NCBI GenBank assembly: GCA_937998045.1
Contig: CALKVG010000739.1
Location: 1-5,234 of the forward strand
Length of the DNA: 5,234 nucleotides
Source of the DNA: an uncultured Myxococcales bacterium
GTDB lineage: Bacteria; Myxococcota_A; Polyangia; Polyangiales; Polyangiaceae
Reading direction: 5' to 3'
Shown: positions 1-5,234 of the stretch, piece by piece
Position numbering within the stretch: position 1 is the stretch's first letter
Layout of the letters: every line of letters starts with the position of its first letter
The notes under the pieces: generated by a model
Seen by the model: the letters and a program-made list of their open reading frames with translations, nothing else
Database searches by the model: none
Told to the model about the DNA's origin: nothing
Program-made: the position numbers and the translations under genes

Positions 1-380
1 CACCCGGCGAGCGACTCTCCTTCGAGGAGCTCCATGACGAGAAAGGGCGCGCCGTCCTCGGCGGTGTCGTCGTCGAGGATGGCCACGGCCCCCGGGTGCC
101 CGATCTTGTTCGCGACGTATCCCTCGCGGAGAAACCGTCGCCTCACCTCGGGATCTCGCGCGAAGCGCGCGTGGAGGATCTTGATGGCGCACTTGCGACC
201 GTTCCGGTGGGTCGCGACGTACACCGCGGCCATGCCGCCGACGTCGATGAGGCCGTCGATGCGCCACTTGCCGCTCAGCATCTGGCCGATGCGCGCTTCC
301 GGCGGCGCGAGCGAGTCGGCGCGAGATTCGGTCACGTAGATTAGATTCACGGGCGAACGCGGGGGCGTCAAGACGAACAT
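1..380 (-). CDS. Serine/threonine protein kinase, N-terminal part (cut by left edge)
   Basis: Hanks-type (PknB-like) Ser/Thr kinase; it would transfer phosphate from ATP to protein Ser/Thr residues, and the visible part lies in the cytoplasm. Only the first 126 codons are present. Counted from the ATG at 380, I see the lead-in IGQMLSGKWRIDGL (31-44), a nucleotide loop DVGGMAAVY (46-54), the ATP-binding lysine in CAIK (K67), the helix-C glutamate in RRFLREG (E86) and the hinge FLVMELLEG (113-121). The HRD and DFG motifs would lie beyond the edge. The start is uncertain. The ATG at 380 has GGGA about 7 bases upstream, while in-frame GTGs at 350 and 335 lack a Shine-Dalgarno and sit in a locally AT-rich patch. 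The homologous region begins only at about residue 31, so it does not settle the choice. Oddity: Asp46 replaces the first glycine of the usual GxGGM loop. The family call is firm; substrate and regulation are unknown. Confidence 0.9.
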   Translation of the reverse strand, partial: MFVLTPPRSPVNLIYVTESRADSLAPPEARIGQMLSGKWRIDGLIDVGGMAAVYVATHRNGRKCAIKILHARFARDPEVRRRFLREGYVANKIGHPGAVAILDDDTAEDGAPFLVMELLEGESLAG

Positions 381-488
381 GGGCCATCCCGCGCTTCCCT
401 CCACTGCGAGTGCGCCCTACACCGGCGCGCCGTCTCGCGGCTCGGACGCGCGGCCCTGACGGATCGACGAAGGGCTCTCGTGGAAGGC

Positions 489-513
489 CGCGCCCGCCCT
501 TCGGGGCGGCGCG
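489..513. other. Stable hairpin with TTCG tetraloop
   Basis: The arm CGCGCCCGCCC (489-499) pairs with GGGCGGCGCG (504-513) around loop TTCG (500-503): ten base pairs with one bulged C at 495. Read on the plus strand, the loop is the C(UUCG)G type known for unusual stability. No T-tract follows on either strand, so it is not a standard intrinsic terminator. It lies about 110-130 bases upstream of the kinase ATG at 380, where it could be in the kinase leader or simply be GC-rich intergenic sequence. Confidence 0.5.
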
Positions 514-534
514 TCCGCCTCACCGAGAAGTGGA

Positions 535-548
535 CTCCGCCGGCGGAG
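535..548. other. 14-bp perfect palindrome
   Basis: CTCCGCCGGCGGAG is its own reverse complement over all 14 bases. It lies between the hairpin at 489-513 and the repeat array, upstream of the kinase gene. It could be an operator for a dimeric regulator, but GC-only palindromes arise easily in this base composition. Confidence 0.4.
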
Positions 549-629
549 AACCGAATCGATCCGGCGGAAGAGCGCGCTCGTCCGGCGCTCGAGGTGAATC
601 CGTCCGCCCCACAAGTGGGCCGCTCCGCC

Positions 630-958
630 GGACGGATGCATCCAAAGGCCCGATGGGTCGACCGGTTGCGTGGGACGGACGCGTCCAAAGGCCCGACGGG
701 TCGACGGTTCCCCTGGGACGGACGCGTCCAACAGCGAGACGGGCAGGCCGCTGCGTCGGACGGACGCATCCAAGGGGGGAGACGGGTCGACCCTACCGTC
801 GGACGGATGCATCCAAACGGCGAGACGGGCAGGCGGCTGCGTCGGACGGACGCATCCAAAGGCGAGACGGGTCGAGGGCTCCGCCGGACGGACGCACCCA
901 AAGGCGAGACGGGTCGAGGGCTCGGCCGGACGGACGCATCCCACCGCGAGCGGCGTCC
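630..958. repeat. Degenerate minisatellite, eight units, 42-43 bp period, each with a 10-bp dyad
   Basis: Units begin at 630, 673, 716, 758, 801, 844, 886 and 928, giving steps of 43, 43, 42, 43, 43, 42 and 42. Each unit starts with GGACGGAYGCRYCC, then usually AA, a GGCGAGACGGGTCGA-like stretch, and a variable tail of about 10 bases. The eighth unit decays after its dyad. The dyad copies are at 634-643, 677-686, 720-729, 762-771, 805-814, 848-857, 890-899 and 932-941. Four are perfect palindromes (GGATGCATCC or GGACGCGTCC), three are GGACGCATCC, and one is GGACGCACCC. The mixed period breaks any reading frame, so this is DNA- or RNA-level sequence. Function is unknown. It could be a protein-binding array, or a neutral minisatellite of a type dispersed in the genome. 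Confidence 0.9.
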
Positions 959-962
959 GCTC
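948..962 (-). terminator. Weak terminator candidate after the lipoprotein gene
   Basis: GAGCGG (948-953) and CCGCTC (957-962) form a perfect six-base-pair stem around a three-base loop, 45-59 bases past the lipoprotein stop on the minus strand. There is no T-run after it, so intrinsic termination is not shown. It overlaps the decayed eighth repeat unit and may just be a by-product of that sequence. Confidence 0.2.
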
Positions 963-1006
963 CTACCGCGAACGGCCGCGCTCATCCCCGAGGTCGACGT
1001 CTTGCC

Positions 1007-3562
1007 TCAATCCCCTCCGCTGAGCGTGCGGAAGAGGCCATGACCGATCGTCCCGGCGTACGCTGTCGTCGGCGCGCTGGGGTCGATCGCCAGCGCGCTC
1101 ACCTGCAGGCCTTCCATCCCGCTCTGGCTCCACACGCCGCCGATGCGCCGCCAGAGGCCGTGCGACCCCACGCCCACGTAGAGGACGTTCGCGCCGGCGA
1201 TCGTGTGCGCCTGCAGGAGCTGCGCGGGGTTGCTGCTGCTGATCGGGAGGGAACCGGTGATGTCGGTCCACGTCGTCCCGTCGGGGGTCGACCCCACGAC
1301 GTATCCGGCCGCGTATCCCGTGCCCGCGGCGTCGTAGGCGACCCAGCCCTGGTAGACGTTCGGCTGGTCGACCTTCTGCCAGCTCACGCCCGCGTTGACG
1401 GTCTGGTACACGCCGTCGCTCAGGCCTGCGAGCGCGGTGGCCGCGACGGTGGGGTGGGCCGCGACGCTCGTGCCGTACGCATACGGGTACGTCGTGGGGT
1501 TGGCGACGCCGTTCCACATGGCTCCGCCGTTGGTCGTCCCGAAGCACCCGGTGAAGCCCACGCTGTAAATCGTCTTCGCGTCGGCGGGCGACGCCGAGAT
1601 CGCGGCGGCGCCGGTGACCGTCGTGTTCGTCGTGAACGTCATCGCGGTGTCCGTGGACGTGAAGAGCGCGTAGCGCTCCGCGCCGACGTACACGGTCGCG
1701 TCCGAGAACGGCGAGCCGGCGACCGCCAGGTCCCCGTCGTAGTTGGGGGCGCCCGTGGCCGCGTACGTGCTGCCGTTGTCGGTCGAGCGCATGAGGCCCG
1801 CGCCGAGCGCGCCGCCGCCGACGAGGATGGAGCCGGACTTGGTCACGAGCAGGCCGTGCACGTCGTAGTCCGCGAAGCCGCCCGACGCGTCGGTCCACGT
1901 CGTCCCGCTGTCGACGCTCTTCGCGATGCCGCCGTTGCCCGGCCAGAAGCCGAGGTAGAGCGTGCTCGGCGCGCCCGGCGCGATCGCGAGCGCGTAGTTG
2001 TTCTGGCCGCGCGCGAGGGAGACGACGCCGGCCTCGCTCCACGTCGCGCCGCCGCTGTTGCTCTTGAAGACGCCGTACTGGTAGCAGTTGGCGTAGAGGG
2101 TGCTCGTCGTGGGGTCGTAGGCCATCGACGTCGTGCCGCACTGGTACACGGGGTTGCCCGACGCGGCGAGCTGCGAGAACGCGCCGCCGGTCGACTTCCA
2201 CACGCCCTGGCCGTTCTGCAGGCCGGCGTACACCGTGTCGGACGACCCGGGATCGACGACGAGGGGCTTGGGGAACGGGCCGCTGATCGACCCGAAGGGG
2301 CCCATGTTCGCCCACGACGCGCCGGCGTCGACGCTTTTGTAGACGTTCCCGCCGCCGACCGCGGCGTAGACGACGCTCGCGTTGCTCGGGGCGATCGCGA
2401 GCCCGTCGACGTAGGCGTTCGGCCCCGCGTCGCCGCCTGCGAAGACCTGGGTCCACGACGTGCCGCCGTTCGTCGTCTTGAGGACGTCGCCGTTCGTGCC
2501 CCAGTACACGGTGTTCGCGTCCCCCGGCAGGATGGCGACGGCGCCGACGCCCTTGGTCGTGTAGCCGGCGTTGGCCGCCGTCCAGGTGACGCCGGTGTCG
2601 ACCGACTTGTACATCCCGGTCTCTCCGATTCCCGTGTAGACCGTGCTCCCGTCGCTCGCGACGGCGATCGCGCCGATCGCCGCGCCCGGGAACGCGACGC
2701 GCTTCCAGCTGGAGCCGCCGTCCATCGTGCGCCAGATGCCGCTTCGGGTCGCGGCGAAGGCCACGTTCGCGTCCGTCGGGCTGACGGCGACCCCGTCCAC
2801 TTCGCCGCCGGCGAGCGTCCCGTTCCACGGCTGCCACGCCTCGATCGCAAAGGGCGCGCTCGTCGCCGTTCCGTAGCCGGGCGCGCTCGCCGTCAGCGTG
2901 TACGCCGAGCCGCTCTTGCTCACGTCGAGGCCGGTGAACGCGGCGAGGCCCATGCCGTTCGACGCGGCGGTCGTCGTGCCCTCGAGCGCGCCCGCGCCGC
3001 CGGAGACCGCGTCGAGCGCGAGCGATACGGTCACGCTGGCGACGGCCGCGCCGCCCGTGCCGACGACGTTCACGCCGATCTGGGGGAGCGGCACCTTCGA
3101 GTACCCGACGGCGAAGCTCCCGGCGAAGGCGAGCGAACCGGAGGGGCCGCCGGTGCTCGCGGGCGAGTCCCCCGGTGCGTCGGCGGGGGCGTCGCCGCCC
3201 GTGTCGAGGGGCGCATCGGCGCCGCCGCTCGCGTCTTCGGCTGCGTCGGCGGAGGCGTCGCCGGTCGCGTCGCCCGAGGCGTCGCTCGGCGCGTCGGGGC
3301 CGGGCGCGGCGCTGTCCGCGGGAGCGTCGGTCGCTCCCGCCTCGGCCGGCGTCGTCGCGTCGGCGCCGTCGGCGATCGCCGCGTCCATTCCCGGCGCGTT
3401 GCCGTCCGACGGCGCGGCGTCGGGCTCGCTCCCGCCCACCGAGAACTCGCCCAGCACCGACGTGCACCCCGTGGAAGCCACGAGGAGCGCCGCCCCGATC
3501 GCGAGCACGAAGTCTCGACCGCGCTCCGCCCTGGCCGGAGACGTGCCGTCTGCACGACGCAT
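1007..3562 (-). CDS. Predicted lipoprotein with Ig-like domain and Asp-box (BNR/VPS10-type) propeller repeats
   Basis: An 851-residue exported protein, probably membrane-anchored. A basic N-terminus and hydrophobic stretch (about 18-29) lead to a lipobox-like VASTGC with Cys33; the -3 residue is Ser, so the box is imperfect. Residues 47-140 are an Asp/Ala/Gly/Pro/Ser/Thr linker. Residues about 157-241 look like an Ig-like (Big_1-type) beta domain. From about 243 to the end come roughly 14 repeats spaced 38-48 residues. Asp-boxes (S/T-x-D/N-x-G-x-x-W) are seen at 279, 320, 363, 410, 501, 549, 593, 636, 676, 721 and 759, with degenerate ones near 457, 805 and 846. Such repeats form beta-propellers in BNR, sortilin and Ycf48-like proteins. 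No sialidase FRIP or catalytic arrangement was seen, so a binding or structural role is likelier than an enzyme. I chose the ATG at 3562 because AAAGGGG lies 5 bases upstream; the GTG at 3568 overlaps that site. The protein ends abruptly inside a last box (TLSGGD). Confidence 0.9.
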   Translation of the reverse strand: MRRADGTSPARAERGRDFVLAIGAALLVASTGCTSVLGEFSVGGSEPDAAPSDGNAPGMDAAIADGADATTPAEAGATDAPADSAAPGPDAPSDASGDATGDASADAAEDASGGADAPLDTGGDAPADAPGDSPASTGGPSGSLAFAGSFAVGYSKVPLPQIGVNVVGTGGAAVASVTVSLALDAVSGGAGALEGTTTAASNGMGLAAFTGLDVSKSGSAYTLTASAPGYGTATSAPFAIEAWQPWNGTLAGGEVDGVAVSPTDANVAFAATRSGIWRTMDGGSSWKRVAFPGAAIGAIAVASDGSTVYTGIGETGMYKSVDTGVTWTAANAGYTTKGVGAVAILPGDANTVYWGTNGDVLKTTNGGTSWTQVFAGGDAGPNAYVDGLAIAPSNASVVYAAVGGGNVYKSVDAGASWANMGPFGSISGPFPKPLVVDPGSSDTVYAGLQNGQGVWKSTGGAFSQLAASGNPVYQCGTTSMAYDPTTSTLYANCYQYGVFKSNSGGATWSEAGVVSLARGQNNYALAIAPGAPSTLYLGFWPGNGGIAKSVDSGTTWTDASGGFADYDVHGLLVTKSGSILVGGGALGAGLMRSTDNGSTYAATGAPNYDGDLAVAGSPFSDATVYVGAERYALFTSTDTAMTFTTNTTVTGAAAISASPADAKTIYSVGFTGCFGTTNGGAMWNGVANPTTYPYAYGTSVAAHPTVAATALAGLSDGVYQTVNAGVSWQKVDQPNVYQGWVAYDAAGTGYAAGYVVGSTPDGTTWTDITGSLPISSSNPAQLLQAHTIAGANVLYVGVGSHGLWRRIGGVWSQSGMEGLQVSALAIDPSAPTTAYAGTIGHGLFRTLSGGD
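3143..3424 (-). repeat. Low-complexity Asp/Ala-rich linker coding region
   Basis: This stretch encodes residues 47-140 of the lipoprotein. It is built almost entirely from GAC, GCG/GCC, GGC, TCG/TCC and CCG-type codons, so GCGTCG-like hexamers recur on the plus strand. There is no Lys or Arg from about residue 41 through 155. Such flexible acidic spacers between a lipid anchor and a globular domain are common in predicted myxobacterial lipoproteins. The repetitive DNA could change length by slippage in steps of three. Confidence 0.7.
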
Positions 3563-3567
3563 GCGCA

Positions 3568-3574
3568 CCCCTTT
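3568..3574 (-). promoter_or_regulatory. Ribosome-binding site deciding the lipoprotein start
   Basis: Read on the minus strand this is AAAGGGG, followed by five bases and then ATG at 3562. The upstream in-frame GTG at 3568-3566 overlaps the site itself and so could not use it. The site therefore favours the ATG start, two codons shorter. Confidence 0.55.
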
Positions 3575-3670
3575 GGGCCGATGCTAACAGCTCCGGCCCT
3601 CCGGCTGGGCTCCTGCGGAATAAACGGGCGCGTTCATCTGTGGTACACCGCGCTCGAAGCGCTGCCCCCC

Positions 3671-3677
3671 GGAGGAA
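3671..3677 (+). promoter_or_regulatory. Strong ribosome-binding site of moxR
   Basis: GGAGGAA, five bases before the ATG at 3683, is close to the ideal Shine-Dalgarno sequence. It fixes the moxR start, although the same frame stays open far upstream, antisense to the lipoprotein gene. Confidence 0.9.
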
Positions 3678-3682
3678 CCCGC

Positions 3683-4669
<987 letters not shown>

Positions 4670-4688
4670 CGGCGCGATTCTCTCGTCC

Positions 4689-5234
4689 GTGCGCTTCTCC
4701 CCGCGCTTCTCCCCGCGCTTCTCCCCGCGCTTCTCCCCTCTGCGCGAAGAGGCCCGCCGCCTCTGGCGCGAGCTCCGTGGTCCCGCGCTCGAGCCGCTCC
4801 GGGCGGCGGTCGCCGTGGCGCTCGGAGGCCTCGCCAGCATGCCCCCCGCGACGGCGGCGCGCGTCCTCGCGCTCCCGTTCTTGTGCATCTGGTTTCAGCT
4901 CGATGGCGCGATCGCGCTCGTGAGCACGCTGGGGCTCGCCGTCGCCAGGGCGATGGTCCCGCTTTCGGAGCGCGCGACGGCGGGCGCGACGTTGGCGGGG
5001 GCGGTCGTCGCCGCGGCCCTCGTCGCGGCGACTCCGCGAGGGTGGCGCAGCCGACGTCCGTACGAGCTCCCGCCCGAGACGCCGCCCTGGGTGATCGCCA
5101 TCGAGCGCGTGGCGACGCGGTATGCGTCGGCGGCGAGCGCCCGGCCGACCGAGCGCACCCAGTTCCAATGGGTGCGCACCAAGCTCCTCGGCGACCCGGT
5201 CGCCAAGATCGTCGCGGAGCTCGCCGCCGGCACG
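4689..5234 (+). CDS. Membrane-anchored protein of unknown function, possible methyltransferase (cut by right edge)
   Basis: An open frame of 182 codons with no stop before the edge and strong G/C third positions throughout. The N-terminus MRFSPRFSPRFSPRFSP comes from a 12-bp repeat. A charged helix follows (about 18-38), then hydrophobic segments at about 57-90 and 96-115, probably two or three membrane spans. A hydrophilic part from about 117 ends in FQWVRTKLLGDPVAKIVAEL (159-178). That last segment reminds me of the stretch just before the SAM-binding glycine motif in some class I methyltransferases; the motif itself would lie beyond the edge, so this is only a guess. The GTG at 4689 has no clear Shine-Dalgarno and may depend on translation from moxR, which stops 19 bases earlier. 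The ATG at 4839 has GGAGG 10 bases upstream, but codon bias favours coding well before it. It is probably co-transcribed with moxR. Confidence 0.75.
   Translation, partial: MRFSPRFSPRFSPRFSPLREEARRLWRELRGPALEPLRAAVAVALGGLASMPPATAARVLALPFLCIWFQLDGAIALVSTLGLAVARAMVPLSERATAGATLAGAVVAAALVAATPRGWRSRRPYELPPETPPWVIAIERVATRYASAASARPTERTQFQWVRTKLLGDPVAKIVAELAAGT
4692..4739 (+). repeat. 12-bp tandem repeat, four copies, encoding RFSP
   Basis: CGCTTCTCCCCG is repeated at 4692, 4704, 4716 and 4728, the last copy ending in T. It starts right after the GTG at 4689 and stays in frame, giving Arg-Phe-Ser-Pro four times. The copies are identical except for that final base, which suggests recent expansion. 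Gain or loss of units would keep the frame. If the true start is further downstream, this repeat would instead lie between moxR and the next gene. Confidence 0.9.

Larger units (their letters stand above)
381..1006. other. 626-base non-coding gap holding a minisatellite and several dyads
   Basis: No convincing gene lies here. Open frames exist on both strands, but their peptides are Arg/Pro/Gly-rich, and the repeat units reappear in all frames because the period alternates between 42 and 43 bases. The gap separates the 3' end of the lipoprotein gene from the 5' end of the kinase gene, both on the minus strand. It contains a stable hairpin (489-513), a 14-bp perfect palindrome (535-548), the tandem array (about 630-958) and a short hairpin downstream of the lipoprotein stop (948-962). 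I see no good sigma-70 or sigma-54 promoter for the kinase. Confidence 0.75.
3563..3682. promoter_or_regulatory. Divergent intergenic region between lipoprotein gene and moxR
   Basis: These 120 bases must hold the promoters for both divergent genes. No pair of boxes close to the sigma-70 consensus is visible in either direction. A minus-strand TAGCAT-like hexamer and a plus-strand GGAATAAA (3617-3624) are the most promoter-like elements but lack good partners. A small inverted repeat GCGCTCGAAGCGC (3650-3662: 5-bp arms, 3-base loop) sits just before the moxR ribosome-binding site and could fold in the moxR leader. Confidence 0.5.

Noticed and set aside
335..375. Sigma-70 promoter TTGACG with a -10 in GAATCTAATCT ahead of the kinase GTG at 335
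   Set aside because: With the right 17-base spacing the -10 matches only two consensus positions, and the better hexamer is spaced at 22. It would also lie inside the reading frame if the ATG at 380 is the start.
417..944. Open frames across the repeat array giving repeated peptides on both strands
   Set aside because: The repeat period alternates between 42 and 43 bases, so no single frame reads the repeat consistently, and every frame gives a similar repetitive peptide. There is no ribosome-binding site or domain.
630..958. CRISPR array
   Set aside because: The variable part between conserved stretches is only about 10 bases, the repeats are degenerate, and no cas gene is present.
1007..3562. 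Sialidase (exo-alpha-sialidase) assignment from the BNR repeats
   Set aside because: Asp-boxes alone are structural. No FRIP motif or catalytic Arg triad was recognised, and the repeat number exceeds a six-bladed sialidase.
3617..3650. ECF-type promoter for moxR (GGAAT plus a TCTG or GGTAC element)
   Set aside because: The spacing from GGAATAAA to TCTG (about 13) or to GGTAC (about 20) does not fit the usual ECF spacer, and the -10 part is weak.

Overview
The window is high-GC DNA with strong G/C preference at third codon positions. It carries a myxobacterial-style set of genes: a Hanks-type Ser/Thr kinase, a secreted lipoprotein with an Asp/Ala-rich linker and Asp-box propeller repeats, and a MoxR AAA+ ATPase. 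I infer a Myxococcota genome, probably Polyangia-like. This rests on protein style, not on a database match.

Layout, left to right. (1) About 1-380, minus strand: the N-terminal part of a Ser/Thr protein kinase, cut by the left edge. (2) 381-1006: a 626-base non-coding gap. Its main content is a degenerate minisatellite at about 630-958: eight units with a 42-43 bp period, each carrying a 10-bp dyad of the form GGAYGCRTCC, and five of the eight carrying a second TCGA dyad core half a period away. The gap also holds a strong hairpin and a 14-bp perfect palindrome. (3) 1007-3562, minus strand: an 851-residue predicted lipoprotein with a Lys/Arg-free linker, an Ig-like domain and about 14 Asp-box/BNR-type repeats. 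(4) 3563-3682: a 120-base divergent intergenic region with a ribosome-binding site for each flanking gene. (5) 3683-4669, plus strand: a complete MoxR-family ATPase. (6) 4689 to the right edge, plus strand: an unrecognised membrane-anchored protein. Its N-terminus is a 12-bp in-frame tandem repeat (RFSP x4), and its cytosolic part ends in a segment resembling the lead-in to a SAM-dependent methyltransferase fold.

The two plus-strand genes are 19 bases apart and probably form an operon starting at moxR. The lipoprotein and kinase genes point the same way, but the repeat array separates them, so co-transcription is doubtful. No phage, IS, CRISPR, tRNA or rRNA sequence was seen. The least explained element is the helically phased dyad array at 630-958. 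The two partial genes at the edges have no stop or start inside the window and are easy to miss.
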